Part shown: piece by piece, positions 37,001 through 45,720 of the stretch
Layout: each line of letters opens with the position of its first letter
Numbering within the stretch: position 1 is the stretch's first letter
Assembly (NCBI GenBank): GCA_934047225.1
Contig: OW203997.1
Location: forward strand, 1,350,417 to 1,414,416
Reading direction: 5' to 3'
DNA: 64,000 bases
DNA from: Ypsolopha sequella
Lineage: Eukaryota; Arthropoda; Insecta; Lepidoptera; Ypsolophidae
The notes under the pieces: generated by a model
The model's database searches: none
Seen by the model: the letters and a program-made list of their open reading frames with translations, nothing else
Told to the model about the DNA's origin: nothing
Position numbers and translations under genes: made by a program

Positions 37001-40000
37001 CGCCTTCACGCCGCACACGTACGGCGCGCAGCCCATCGGCGCACCCACGCCGGCCGAGTAGCCCAGCGGCGCCGGCGCCCCGGCCATGCCACCTGGATTT
37101 TTAATTCAAGATTCAAAATATATCATTTGTTTAACTAATAGTATTGAACAATGGTAGTAAGTATCCTTTCAGATCTGTCCTGCACATTTCAATGATATAG
37201 GAATTAACGAATTGTACAATTTAATGATCGTTTACTTCTGATAGTTAGTTAAGATGTTCAAGAGAGTTCAAGTTGTAACAAGCGTTTGGTGTTTGTTGAC
37301 GACAAAATTGAGAAATATAGAATATCTGATGATCATTGATCATGTCATTGATCGCACTTACTGATGGAAACTATTTATTGTGTAATTAAGATCTTGTAAT
37401 ATTTCCTTTGATAATGCCATAAAGGCGAAAACGGTTAGGAAGTTCTAAATAAATAATTTGTGGGATAGGAAAAGTGATTTTCTGTTCATAATGTATTCCA
37501 AGTTCCACGAAGTGCCAACAATCAACAGAATAAATATCTGATGATGTCACATTGAAAAAAAAAAACAGATGAAAGCTCATGCGCACGGCCGATTTTCATT
37601 CAGGTTCAAGAATGTGTTAAGGACTTTAAGAAGGACGTATGCTGACCAAATTGACGACATACTAAAGAAGGGCAATGACAAAAGTACCCGGGATAGAAGA
37701 GCTTGTATGACTAGATTGGTGGACGTGGAAGACGCCAAAGAGGTGTGTCTGGATCGTAGCAGATGGAAATCTGTAGTCTGTGCCTACCCCTCTGGGAGAC
37801 AGGTGTGTGTACAAGGTGACTTTTTGATCATCGTCCAAATTCATACTGGAGGCTTGATAAGTGATCAGTATCTTGGATCAGTAACAATTTTTGTGAAATT
37901 CGTAAAATGAAATTTCGGCTTCCCATATAAATTCAGTTCCAGTCCCGAGTGAATCACTATGGGGAGTCGAAATTTCATTTTACGAATTTCACCAAAATTG
38001 TTATTGATCTATGATACTGATCACTTACCAAGCCACCAGTATGAATTTGGACGATGATCAAAAAGTCACCTTGTATATGTATGTGTGACTGACCGGTATA
38101 GGTGTTGATCGCGTTGGAGGTCGCCGGCGTGGAGGCGCGCACGCCGGGCGACGTGATGCCGCCGGCGCTAGGCGGCGCGCTCGCGCCGACGCCGCCCATG
38201 TCGCCGCTAGCTCCCGGCTGGAACAAGTACAGATCGTTTATTGGTGTTTTCTGCTATCTACCGGGTGTGAGTGGTCAGGTATCTTCAAATAAAACCACAC
38301 AGTCTACTGATCGTACTGAACTTCACAATTCAAGTTACCATTATTTTTCATATTTTTCGGTCCTCTTGTTTAGTAAATAAGTGAGAGACGTTAAAAAAAT
38401 GCTATTTTTTTCGTTCTTTTGTATGGGGCCCTCCTTGCGGTTCAATTTTTTTATTATTTTATTTTTATTTTGGTAAAGGCTATACATAACACGCATTGTG
38501 TCAAAATTTCAACTGGCTACATATAACGGCTGAAGCTGTAGTACTTTCGGGTACAGAACCCTAAAAGTACAAGTTATATAGGAGTCAGGAATCGATTCTT
38601 TAGTTCTGTTACGAATTAAAATACGTTAAAAACTTTTACAAACAGCTAAAATAGATGCATAAAAAAATGATTGTGAGACCACATCATCACGTGACCAACT
38701 CAGTTGTGGGCGTGGCCAAATGTCATGCTGTTTCATTTCGCTGTAAGGTGCACGCTCCATGAAACTTGCGAAGACAATACAATCGTGCCGATTTCGTCGC
38801 GGGAGCAAAATTTACAATTTCTGCTCTGTCAGTAGAAACATGATTTTGGCAAGATCGTGTACGTTTTCAATCATACTTAAAGCTAATTTTAATCTAGATA
38901 ACATTTTCGATGCTAATATAACATTTTCGTATACTATTAATTTTATCAAAAACAATTCGGCTACACTTTTGGTAATATAAACCGTTAAATTTACATTTTT
39001 AAGGGGTTTGTTGTTAAGATTTAAATTTCATTTTTAAGTCTAATGCGGCATAGCATAGATAGTAGTCCTAAAATATTATAAAAACATTAAATGAAAGCGT
39101 CACAATTTTGTGTTTGCGTTTGTATGGAGGTTTGCGCGTGATGGCTGTCCTTATGGTAAGGTGCAAAATATTTTAATTTTCCATAGTCATGAACTATGTT
39201 TGGGGAAACCCCGACCTTTATTCCGTGTGTTGTCTCTCCCGCTTTGGCCTCGCGTATCCCAGTTCACCAGATCCTTTGGTTGGTTGTCGTCAAAAATATG
39301 ACGATCTTTATATCTGCATACAGACTTAATTCGGAACTAGATATGGGGTATTTATTACATTACGATTGTCAAATTTCGTTAGATACTGTCCATTAGTATA
39401 GCATTCATCAAGAGAATACGTTTGTATGGCGAGAAGCGCAAGAATATTACTAATTATCTCATTTTAAGTCTGTAATTTTTATATTTATTAAAAATATATA
39501 CTAAACCCCAGATGTGTTTTTATTTTATCTTCATTTAAATTCACTAAGCGTATCGGAATCGTCGATATTTTTATAAGAGTATCGGTATCGTATCGGCAAA
39601 AAGGCGTATCGATACATCCCTATTATTACCTCCGAAAAACAAATAACATTAATGTGAAGATACTCACAATCCTCGCCTGCGGGGCATGATGGTTCTCCTG
39701 TGGAGGCGCGCCGTTGTGCGTCATCTCGAGGGCCGGAGCGCCCGTCGCCGGTCGACAGTCCACCATCAGGGGCAGCGCAGCTATCTCTACCTGCGCACAC
39801 GCACCAGCGGGTCTATTGTGTGTCTTTGAATCGGTGGCCAACCGGTTGGTAACCACCAAAAACTGAACTGTCAATATTGCCATTAACCACGAACCTATAC
39901 CCTAACCGGACTGAGTACTTGTTTCAAAAAACGTGAAGAACGAGAAGTCATACTAGATAATTTCATCTCTGTCTAAGTAGGGTAACCATATTTAAAAATA

Positions 40001-43000
40001 ATTGATTGAGACCACGTAGGTAGTAAAAACCGTATTCAAAACATTTATTTTATTGGTTTAAAGTCTTCTGCTTTAAAATAGCGGCTGCAGACTACTGGAT
40101 TTTTGCACTTTACTTCGTTTCCTAAAACTTCTAACCATTTTCTTCGGATATTTTCAGTTTTTGGAAGACTGTAATGTAAAACCCAATATCATGGTTACTC
40201 TAGCGGTATCAATGTAAACATGTATCATTTCTCCGAGAAAACGTTGTAATTATGCCTTACCTATGAAACGATATCCCACAATTCCCAAAAATTTGGCTTC
40301 TGCAGCCCTTCACGCTGCATGCTTTAACCATTTTTGCAAAAAATTATTAATTTTACAATTTTGTTTTCAAATGTCACGGCCGTGGCGCCATTTTTAGATA
40401 AAAGGGTTACCAGTTTGCAAGCATAAGAATAATCCCAACTTTATTAAGGAATGATTGATCTTACATTTACGGATAAAACTAAATGTAAAACATAAATAAA
40501 CCTAACAAAAAAATAGTGACGGACTTCAAATGTAACTGCAGCCATTCGCTAAAAAGCTTAAAATAATTATAAAATGACAGATGGTACCGAAATAACACTT
40601 TTTCCGCCTTCTTTCTTCCTAAAAAATATGTTCTTTAGAAGTCGGCGCTCTTATATTGGTTTCTGTGTTGCTATAACCAAGGGAACGCGGTCACTTTTAA
40701 AGAACATATTTTTCAGGAACAAAGAAGTCGGAAAAAGTGTTATTTCAGTACCATCGGTCATTTTATAATTATTTTCAACTTTTTTGCGAATGGCTGCAGT
40801 TACATTTAAAGTCGGTTACTATTTTTTGTTAAAAGTTTATTATTTTACATTTTTAGTGTTGACGGGTCAAATTGTGTAATGTGGATAGTTCTTGTAAACG
40901 CGCTGTTGATATAAAACGAAGGACAAGTAATAATTGGTTATATTTAATAAATACCCTGTAATCAGCACCCTAATACAAACTGATTGCCGTAATCTCAAGT
41001 TATGTGCTGTCACCCGTTGAGGAGTTCTATGGTAATGAGGCCAAGATCAAAGTTCAGGTGGAGAAATTACAATTTACAAGTAGTACTCGGCAATCACTAT
41101 CCTAATACAAAGCGATTGCCTTAATCTTGAGTGGTATGCTGTGTTTCGTTAAGGAGTTCTATGGTGGTGAAGCCAGGATGGAAGGTCAGGTGGGTATTGT
41201 GATAATTTCCAAGAAATGCCCGACAATCAGCACCCTACCAAAGTGATTGCCGCAATCTCGAGGTAAGTGCTCTCATTCGTTAAAGAGTTCTATGGTAATG
41301 ACTTAATAAGACCAGGATCGAAGGTCAGGTGGAAGATTGACAATTTCCAAGTAATACTCTGCGATCAACATCGTAGTACAAAGCGATTTCCTTAATATCA
41401 AGTGGTACGCTGTTACTTTCTGAGGCGTTCCACTGCCTATCTCTGAAAACTTTCATCAGATCATGGTCAATCTTAAAATGGGACCTACCTCAAAGGAAAT
41501 TTTTCCAAACAAAAAAAGAATCATTCAATTCAGTTCAGAATTGACGGAGATAAGGAATAACATACCCAAAAAAAATACAGTTGAATTGAGATCCTCCTCT
41601 TTTTTTCAAGTCGGTTAAAAAAAAAGTATTTACTAAAAGCTAAATACTATAAAGTCGTTGAAAAACTAAATCGTGAAAAACTCAAGCCTACCATCGCAAT
41701 TTGTTTTTTTTGTGATGGCAACTGTGCGAGTAGGACACAGGCATCGACTGTGTGTTGTCCCGCTCGGCACGTTTTCTCTAGTTGGTTGTGTCATAATAAA
41801 ATAACTTTTAACTGTATGAAATAGAGTCTATTTTTCTACGCGTAACATCCTTCAGTGCTCAATCCAGTTTACGTATACATCCATGCCATTAACGGATTGT
41901 GACGTCCCTTCAAATGCGAACGTATCCTTAGACAATCGAAATTTGTTTTTGATGGTTAACAACCAGTAGCCAACCAATTCAAAGATACATAATCTAGACG
42001 CAGTTTCTTCAACAACCTGTCTCATTCACATTCACATCTCTACCAATGAGAACAACAGCTACCAAATAGCTACTAAAACAGTTCTAAATGAGTCTACAGA
42101 TAGTTTGCTTACATAGTTTGCAGTACACCCGCACGCTAGTTTGGAAACTATGTGAAAATAATAAAGAATTAAAAAATAAATCTGTCTATGTATAGCGGGT
42201 ATGCAAGCGATTTTATGGGACGGTACGCTCGTTGGAATAAGTCCTGCTTTAACGGTTTTGTATTATCTCGCTCTAATCAACGCCCCGTGCAAGCAAAACC
42301 TTAGTTTTTGACCACTTTTGCAACATTTTTACGTAGTGCAGAATAACTATAAATCGTATCCGAAAACTATTTTCCTTTTTTTTATCCGTATTTCTAAAAT
42401 ATGTTTTGTTGTTTTTATAACTCTAATTAAATCACAATACTGTGAATTCGACAATGCTTTGTAGCATTTTTTTCATGGTATTATACTTTATTTTTTGGAA
42501 TACCAAGTGAGGTATTTGTTTTTTTTTTTAGAAAAATTCATATTTAGTATTACGTAAAATCAGAACGTCAAACCCTTTTTTCCGCGATTTAGAGACTCCG
42601 ACCCTTAACAGCTATTACGCGGATTACACCGCAATAAGAACTGCCAATAGCCTGTCGTGCTCGCGTTCGTACACTACACGCGAGTACACACACAGAGTGA
42701 GATTATAACCCAGATTCCTTTAAAAGATTTGAAGAACTTCATATATAAAAAAAACAAGCTGTCTTTACAGTAGCTGATGCTGCCTTTGATACGAGTCTGC
42801 AGCCTGTTTGTCTCGGCGTGCAAACTATATGAACAAACTACCTATAAATGATGTACACAGACACAGATAACTAAATAATAGCTACGATATGGCCTATAGT
42901 TCTTGTTACAACTACATACTTGATAAGGAAATTAACTAACTGGCATCGGCTCAAAGTTGACAAGATCCAGGTGTTGGTACGTTGCAAAGTTAACGTTATT

Positions 43001-45344
43001 CTGAGCGACATAGGAACTTATTTGGAACTCATTGCTGGTGGTCTTCAATGGTTCGTCTTGCCAGGATGGGTTCGGGGAGTCTTGCGTGGGAGTTGGAGTT
43101 GAGACAGATTTTTCTGGAGATTTTGGTGCATCCTCAATAGAAGACTTTCCCTTGCGAGCCTTGCTCAAGCCTTGCTTACGGGTGATGTTCCCTGCACATC
43201 ATGGGAACACATGACTATCGAAGAATACTGATGAAGGTAAAGGTCAAGCGTGAAATGTTAGGATCAGGAAATGCTAAGAGATGTAAACTGATAGTGATAA
43301 AAAAGTGTGTCTGTACCATAGTCTGTTTGTATATATGTTCTGTTTCATCTAGGGAACCACTTAACAGATTTGAATGCAGTGTTCTTTATTAGGAGTGCTG
43401 ATAAAATAACCACCAAGTGGGAACCTGTTTAAAATTTGGAAGACACTTCCAAGCAAGCGAAGCCGCAGGCAAAAGTAAGTTAAAATAAACATTAATTTAT
43501 ACTGGGTTTTTTTCGGTTGTCCTAATTTGAAAACCAAAATCCCAATATTTGACATCATGGACCTGGCCAACACTATCCTCAGCCCAACATTTCAGGAAAA
43601 TTAATAAACTCAAGACTTCTACAGACCTATTTGCTGTAACATTTGGCTTAAAGTCAAGAATTGAGAGTTGGTGCGCGAATATCTGTACGGAGGGGCCCAA
43701 GGGCGCACCTCCTCAAGTGGCAGAGGCTCCAACTGGTCGAAGTTAACCAATCGCTTCTCCCCCAACTCCTCAATGAAGACAAGGCATGGACCTCCATCCG
43801 GACGCATCTCTTGGATGTGACAGTGATAAGGAGTTGTCTGTTCGGACTGCAGCTTGCACAGACACTTGACACCGACCTGAAGTGTTGTACCGTCAGAATA
43901 TCTTGCACCATAGCGCAATTCTGCAAAATTAACAATTAGGGTTACATTGCCATTGAGGAGTTAAAGTTATCTAGAGGCAGTAGACTTTGTTACCTCGTCT
44001 CATTTCACTCCAGACATCAAACTCAATGTTCCTGTAGATATCTGGATCTAGGGCTTTAGCAACCTTGTAAGGGAAAGGTGTGATCCCATGGTCGAGAAGG
44101 TCTTTAGCACTGTTTACGTTCAGACAATTCAAGCAGACATTTTCAAGCTGAATTAGGCTTCGATTAAACACAAAAATGCTCAGGGATTCCTTCAGAAGAC
44201 TAGCTCTTTCTACATCTTCAGTGTGATGCTTACACTTGAGGGCTACAGCATTGGTAGTTTTGTCTTTGTCATCATCACTGCAAGCTTCAATGAAGATTTT
44301 GGCTCTTTCCTTTTGTTTCTTGCGGCGCTCCACATTCTCAGACATGAAGTACTCAATGTGGTGGTTAGAGGGCACTTTATCGTGGAGCATTTTATCAACA
44401 GCGTAGCAGAGATCTTTCAACTGGTAGACTCCATCATAAAGGATCTCATAGACCAAGGCTATAGTGCACAAATAAAAACGGGGTAACATAAAAACTAAAT
44501 CAACAATAAAATAAGTAGGTAGATAGAACAAAATAAACATGCAAGGGTAGAATATCAATACTGTGACTTTTGGATTGATCAAAATTTGTTTACATTTAAA
44601 AGGTCCTTGACATTATATCACTAAGAAACCATTGATAAACATATTTGTTGATGTATGAGATTGCTGCATAGTCACAAAAATAAGAAAGGACTCACACTGA
44701 CAAAAAGAAGAAATGATAATGAATTCTTTAGTGTAGACGACATCAAAGTGCTTGGTTTCAGGGGAGTAGAACAAGTAGACTGTGTTTCCATAGCCATTAG
44801 AGATCTTGGTCTGTGGGCCTTTGTTTGCTTCGAAAATTACAAAGTCACGTCTGTAATAGTAGCAAACATAAAACGTTGTGTAAACAAACTGCAGAGAAAG
44901 ACAAGATGGGTAAACAAGGTATAGGAAATGCAGGTCTTACCTATAGAGGTGGCTCATAGCGGATATTTCAATGAGGCCCCCACACTCGGAAGGGTTCGAA
45001 ATCTCTTTGAGATAGTTCTCATATGGACAAATTAATGACTAGAACACAAAATAAGCAAATTAAAGAACAGGAAACCGCAATTAGCTTCAATCAATAATAT
45101 TTAAAAATCCTACCCCTTCAAAACGGTGTCTCTCTGTAGACATGAACTGAACACAGTCCATACGAACTTTATGAAAGTACCGCTGAGTATTGTAAATATT
45201 CTCAGAAACAGCTCTGAACAAACAGCTGGAGTCCCTAGCAGTATGTTTCCTGAAAAACCCCATCTCATCAAGCCATCTATCTGGCTCTGACGAGCGCTTA
45301 TGTATTTTCCAAGTCCCACGGCAACGAATTGGTGAGGGAGACAT
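24926..45344 (-). CDS. otu: Ovarian tumour (otu) / OTUD4-type deubiquitinase, fourteen coding exons
   Basis: Gene-level entry. Minus-strand exons are 45344-45114, 45038-44941, 44850-44696, 44458-43994, 43920-43627, 43191-42941, 39790-39668, 38217-38094, 37092-36892, 34159-34047, 31869-31682, 27437-27333, 25789-25629 and 25074-24926. All junctions keep phase; total 2658 nt = 885 residues plus stop. Residues 1-160 are an OTU cysteine-protease domain: Asp38-Ser-Ser-Cys41 in [17 protein letters not shown], and His144 in TKHFDVVY. Residues about 317-400 are a Tudor-like domain (YGARYSDG ... [19 protein letters not shown]). The rest is Pro/Gly/Asn/Ala-rich and includes the conserved [11 protein letters not shown] motif shared with OTUD4. 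In Drosophila, Otu acts in germline development with Bam and removes ubiquitin; RNA and phase-separation roles are assigned to its low-complexity tail. The donor of exon 5 is the least certain junction. Confidence 0.93.
25629..25789 (-). CDS. otu: otu coding exon 13
   Basis: Residues 783-837: [17 protein letters not shown] followed by the tyrosine/proline repeat [19 protein letters not shown]-rich. Acceptor TTGCGCAG; donor G|GTACGT. Low-complexity tail of Otu. Confidence 0.9.
25972..27239. mobile_element. Non-autonomous hAT transposon (1268 bp) with 8-bp target duplication
   Basis: Termini are CAGCGTTTCCCACATGGTGG at the left and TTTGGGAAACGCTG at the right, the classic hAT CAGNGNTTCCCA-type ends. 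A perfect 8-bp duplication GTCTAAAC lies at 25964-25971 and 27240-27247. Subterminal GGGTCGCGACC/GGTCGCGAAG blocks occur at both ends. No transposase frame remains; the centre is filled by the 30-bp minisatellite. It lies in the otu intron between exons 12 and 13. A short hAT-like end (TTGGGAAACACTG) also occurs at 33409. Confidence 0.9.
26423..26953. repeat. Minisatellite: about 17.6 copies of a 30-bp unit inside a hAT element
   Basis: The unit is GAGACACCCGGTTGGAACGA followed by GAGGTGTCAT. Most copies are identical. Two copies share the paired changes CCGG to CCAG and GGTGTC to GGTATC, and one junction has a 3-bp insertion at about 26871. GACACC and GGTGTC within each unit can pair as a hairpin stem. 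The length is a multiple of three, so frames stay open on both strands (for example repeats of [10 protein letters not shown]), but they are not a gene. Confidence 0.93.
27333..27437 (-). CDS. otu: otu coding exon 12
   Basis: Residues 748-783, asparagine/glycine/lysine-rich: [19 protein letters not shown] then [15 protein letters not shown]. Prion-like composition. Acceptor TTGATACAG, donor AG|GTGAGT; 105 nt, so the frame is kept even if it is skipped. Confidence 0.9.
27505..27600 (+). repeat. tRNA-derived SINE head
   Basis: A tRNA-like segment with a B-box-like GGGTCAAATCC, an anticodon-arm-like TCTTTCAATCTCGAGACC and a GGCGGGAGCCGGTAGGACGC stretch in A-box position, followed by a GCAGGAACGAGTTTTTCGG body. 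This is the usual head of lepidopteran SINEs. It lies in an otu intron. Confidence 0.45.
28098..28172 (-). repeat. tRNA-like SINE head (not a functional tRNA)
   Basis: On the minus strand the A box (TGGCGCAATTGG) and B box (GGTTCGAATCC) are intact. D-stem GCGC/GCGC and anticodon stem CTTGT/ACAAG pair well. The acceptor stem has two mismatches, the T-stem has one, and the anticodon loop CTTGATA has T at position 37. The arms therefore do not make a sound tRNA. Pol III promoter boxes are intact. A SINE head is most likely. Confidence 0.55.
28213..28479. mobile_element. Foldback MITE (TACAAGGTGACTT family), copy 1
   Basis: Terminal repeats CAAGGTGACTTTTTGATCAT and a shorter complement at the right are flanked by TA on both sides. 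Inner arms are TCCAAATTCATACTGGAG and TAAGTGATC with complements. A second full copy lies at 37810-38075, and partial copies at about 55229, 57850 and 63931. TA flanks suggest Tc1/mariner mobilisation. Confidence 0.75.
28735..29410 (-). mobile_element. Dispersed element, homologous to 57950-58410, with an inserted inverted repeat
   Basis: In inverse orientation it matches 57950-58410. Shared blocks are CAATACTTT/ACACAATACT, GACATTGGGACACTCGTG, ATTTATAATATTTTCAACTA, GGGTCTCTAGCGG and TACTCCCATACTGCAATAA. This copy has an extra segment (about 28805-29025) absent from the other. That segment is bounded by inverted repeats with GCGCAAACACTTTGATCC and its complement, so it is probably a nested insertion. 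Confidence 0.55.
30404..30600 (-). pseudogene. C-terminal fragment of a LINE reverse-transcriptase ORF
   Basis: The minus-strand frame reads [37 protein letters not shown], then [20 protein letters not shown], ending shortly at TGA (30404-30406). The GRPR.RW.DD...VAG..W...A.DR..W...GEAYVQQW pattern is the usual C-terminus of many arthropod LINE ORFs. It is only the last 65 codons, so a 5'-truncated relic in an otu intron. Confidence 0.75.
31186..31620. repeat. Minisatellite: eleven identical copies of a 39-bp unit
   Basis: The unit starts GTAATTGGATGCTCGCTGTG and ends GTTTTGTTATAAGTT. Copies run 31186-31614, plus a partial twelfth. All appear identical. It begins about 60 nt downstream of the donor of otu exon 11. 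The unit is a multiple of three, hence a spurious 173-codon plus-strand frame of repeated [13 protein letters not shown]. Confidence 0.93.
31682..31869 (-). CDS. otu: otu coding exon 11
   Basis: Residues 686-748: [18 protein letters not shown] then [20 protein letters not shown] and [15 protein letters not shown]. Very GC-rich, Gly/Ala/Gln-rich low-complexity region. Acceptor CTCCTCGCAG; donor AG|GTCAGG; phase 0 in, phase 2 out. Confidence 0.9.
32300..33420. other. otu intron 10 DNA with retroelement-like relics
   Basis: No exon seen. A more GC-rich stretch at about 32640-33110 looks like part of a retroelement, but no frame was recognised. Near 33395-33421 a hAT-like right end (TTGGGAAACACTG) is present without an identified partner. 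Confidence 0.3.
34047..34159 (-). CDS. otu: otu coding exon 10 (conserved FNLGVE motif)
   Basis: Residues 648-685: [20 protein letters not shown] then [18 protein letters not shown]. The LR-(F/Y)(F/Y)-FNLGV motif is also found in vertebrate OTUD4, the best evidence outside the OTU and Tudor domains for orthology. Acceptor ATGTTGCAG; donor CAG|GTACAT. Confidence 0.92.
34212..34380. mobile_element. 170-bp foldback MITE (GGGTCTACC family), copy 2
   Basis: Near-identical to the copies at 13937 and 53299. It has terminal GGGTCTACCACGTAATTCTC and GAGAATTACGCGGTAGAGCC. It ends only about 52 nt upstream of the acceptor of otu exon 10, inside the region where the branch point is expected. Confidence 0.75.
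34455..34691. mobile_element. Foldback MITE (TGTAACAG family), copy 2, left end truncated
   Basis: Matches 23221-23488. It has GAAGAGCTTATTCAG, GGTATAGAACAACTTTTACT and right end ACACCTTTCTGTTACACATT. The left terminal 30 bp are missing, so it is a truncated copy. It lies in otu intron 9. Confidence 0.65.
34733..34865. mobile_element. 133-bp foldback element (AAGTATAAAGACGGATCGAC)
   Basis: Perfect terminal inverted repeats TTAAGTATAAAGACGGATCG and complement (22 bp) enclose a 90-bp core. It is wedged between two TGTAACAG-family copies. Confidence 0.75.
34872..35124. mobile_element. Foldback MITE (TGTAACAG family), copy 3
   Basis: Left end ACAACGTGTAACAGAAAGGT is intact. The right end reads GGTTACACCTTGTAT, with about 13 bp missing relative to copy 1. 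The palindromic body is preserved, with GGTATAGAACAACTTTTACT and complement. Confidence 0.7.
35130..36885. other. otu intron 9 DNA, no exon seen
   Basis: AT-rich. It includes a degenerate inverted-repeat region at about 36360-36600 (GTTCCGAC/GTCGGAAC and ATAGCACACCGTGCG/CGCACTTGTGCTAT). No coding exon or intact element was recognised. Confidence 0.35.
36892..37092 (-). CDS. otu: otu coding exon 9 (polyproline)
   Basis: Residues 581-648: [40 protein letters not shown] then [19 protein letters not shown]. Polyproline-rich, very GC-rich. Acceptor AAAAATCCAG; donor G|GTAACT; 201 nt, phase 1 at both ends. Confidence 0.9.
37810..38075. mobile_element. Foldback MITE (TACAAGGTGACTT family), copy 2
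   Basis: Full copy with complementary ends CAAGGTGACTTTTTGATCAT, flanked by TA. The two arms match over about 100 bp, and a loop holds GTCCCGAGTGAATCACTATG. Its right end lies about 18 nt beyond the donor of otu exon 8. Confidence 0.8.
38094..38217 (-). CDS. otu: otu coding exon 8
   Basis: Residues 540-581: [20 protein letters not shown] then [20 protein letters not shown]. Gly/Ala/Ser/Pro-rich. Acceptor TTGTTCCAG; donor G|GTCAGT; phase 0 in, phase 1 out. Confidence 0.88.
38230..39660. other. otu intron 7 DNA, no exon seen
   Basis: AT-rich. The piece at about 38340-38570 carries the CATATTTTTCGGTCC and TTTCAACTGGCTAC blocks of the dispersed lepidopteran repeat seen at 46560-47510. Otherwise unrecognised. 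Confidence 0.35.
39668..39790 (-). CDS. otu: otu coding exon 7
   Basis: Residues 499-539: [20 protein letters not shown] then [20 protein letters not shown]. 123 nt, phase 0 at both ends, so it is a symmetric exon. Acceptor GTGCGCAG; donor ATT|GTGAGT. GC-rich compared with its flanks. Confidence 0.85.
40508..40842. mobile_element. Large foldback element with about 150-bp arms
   Basis: The left arm starts AACAAAAAAATAGTGACGGA and the right ends with TAGTAACCGACT-type complement plus TTTTTTGTT. Both contain GTAACTGCAGCCATTCGC, AATAATTATAAAATGAC and AATAACACTTTTTCCG or complements. The central spacer is only about 60 bp. It lies in otu intron 6. Confidence 0.7.
40960..41440. repeat. Diverged tandem repeat, about four copies of 120-135 bp
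   Basis: Recurring blocks are CAATCAGCACCCTA or variants, GATTGCC(G/T)TAATCT, GAGTTCTATGGTAATGA and GATCGAAGGTCAGGTGG. Copies are well diverged. Related to the dispersed family near 10640-10930. Function unknown. Confidence 0.55.
41450..42935. other. otu intron 6 DNA, no exon seen
   Basis: AT-rich with no coding exon. The segment at about 42237-42335 matches 29487-29585 (AGTCCTGCT..AACG, TTGT, CTCTAATCA and GCAAAAC blocks), a dispersed repeat of unknown type. Confidence 0.35.
42941..43191 (-). CDS. otu: otu coding exon 6
   Basis: Residues 415-498: [20 protein letters not shown] then [20 protein letters not shown] and [12 protein letters not shown]. Lysine/serine-rich linker after the Tudor-like domain. 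Acceptor GATGTGCAG; donor CCA|GTTAGT. Phase 1 in, phase 0 out. Confidence 0.88.
43627..43920 (-). CDS. otu: otu coding exon 5 (Tudor-like domain)
   Basis: Residues 317-415: [39 protein letters not shown] and [18 protein letters not shown]. This is the Tudor-like module found in OTUD4 and in insect Otu. The acceptor ATTTTGCAG at 43921 is clear. The donor at 43626 (G|GTCTGT) is chosen because it is the only one that restores phase with exon 6; it is weak, so the exon end is less certain. Confidence 0.85.
43994..44458 (-). CDS. otu: otu coding exon 4
   Basis: Residues 162-317: [20 protein letters not shown], a lysine/glutamate-rich middle ([19 protein letters not shown]), and [19 protein letters not shown]. 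It completes the OTU fold and links to the Tudor-like domain; the L(D/N)P.(V/I)YRN(V/I)E(Y/F)..W motif is shared with OTUD4. Acceptor GTGCACTATAG; donor G|GTAACA. Confidence 0.92.
44696..44850 (-). CDS. otu: otu coding exon 3 (catalytic His)
   Basis: Residues 110-162: [20 protein letters not shown] then [19 protein letters not shown]. His144 in KHFDVVY is in the position of the OTU catalytic histidine. Acceptor TACTATTACAG; donor T|GTGAGT. Phase 2 in, phase 1 out. Confidence 0.93.
44941..45038 (-). CDS. otu: otu coding exon 2
   Basis: Residues 78-110: [20 protein letters not shown] then [12 protein letters not shown]. The x-Y-L-K-x-I-x-N-P..(W/C)GG..E(I)SA(M/L)S stretch is characteristic of OTU domains. 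Acceptor GTGTTCTAG; donor AG|GTAAGA. Confidence 0.93.
45114..45344 (-). CDS. otu: otu coding exon 1 (OTU catalytic Asp-Cys)
   Basis: Residues 1-77. It starts [20 protein letters not shown]; the catalytic box is [17 protein letters not shown] with Asp38 and Cys41. The exon begins at 45364 after acceptor TTTACCTGCAG, leaving about 20 nt of 5' UTR. An out-of-frame ATG at 45352-45350, eight bases upstream, has C at -3 whereas the main ATG has A at -3, so leaky scanning to the main start is expected. Donor GGG|GTAGGA. Confidence 0.93.
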
Positions 45345-45620
45345 CTTATCATATGGTTAACAATCTGCAGGTAAACAAAAACAAATGAAGCTTCCTTCGG
45401 TCGCCGAAACTTTGTAGCAAAAAATCTAAAACGAATAATAAGTGTGTAAACACATATGTATATGAATTGGCAGAATTACTAACAATATAATAAATCAAAC
45501 CATATCGTAGCTACATTGACTGAAAAGAAATCACAAATGGTTGTTTTGCTGTCTAAGTTAAACACACGTGCAAATGATAAATGGGATCGTACAACACAGA
45601 AATATCGTTGGAATACTTAC

Positions 45621-45720
45621 CGAAATAGTATTTCTAAACAGTCAGCATCGGTGTATAAACTGTATATAGAAATATGAAGATTTATTTAGTGAAAAACTGA
45701 ATAAATGAAAATTGCACGTG
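45621..45720 (-). promoter_or_regulatory. otu: Candidate otu 5' UTR exon and core promoter
   Basis: On the minus strand a consensus donor (TTTCG|GTAAGT) at 45621/45620 pairs with the acceptor at 45365, making a 256-bp intron. An initiator TCAGT (A at about 45698) lies 78 nt upstream of the donor, and a palindromic E-box CACGTG lies at 45715-45720. No TATA box is seen at -30. Inference from motifs. Confidence 0.5.
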
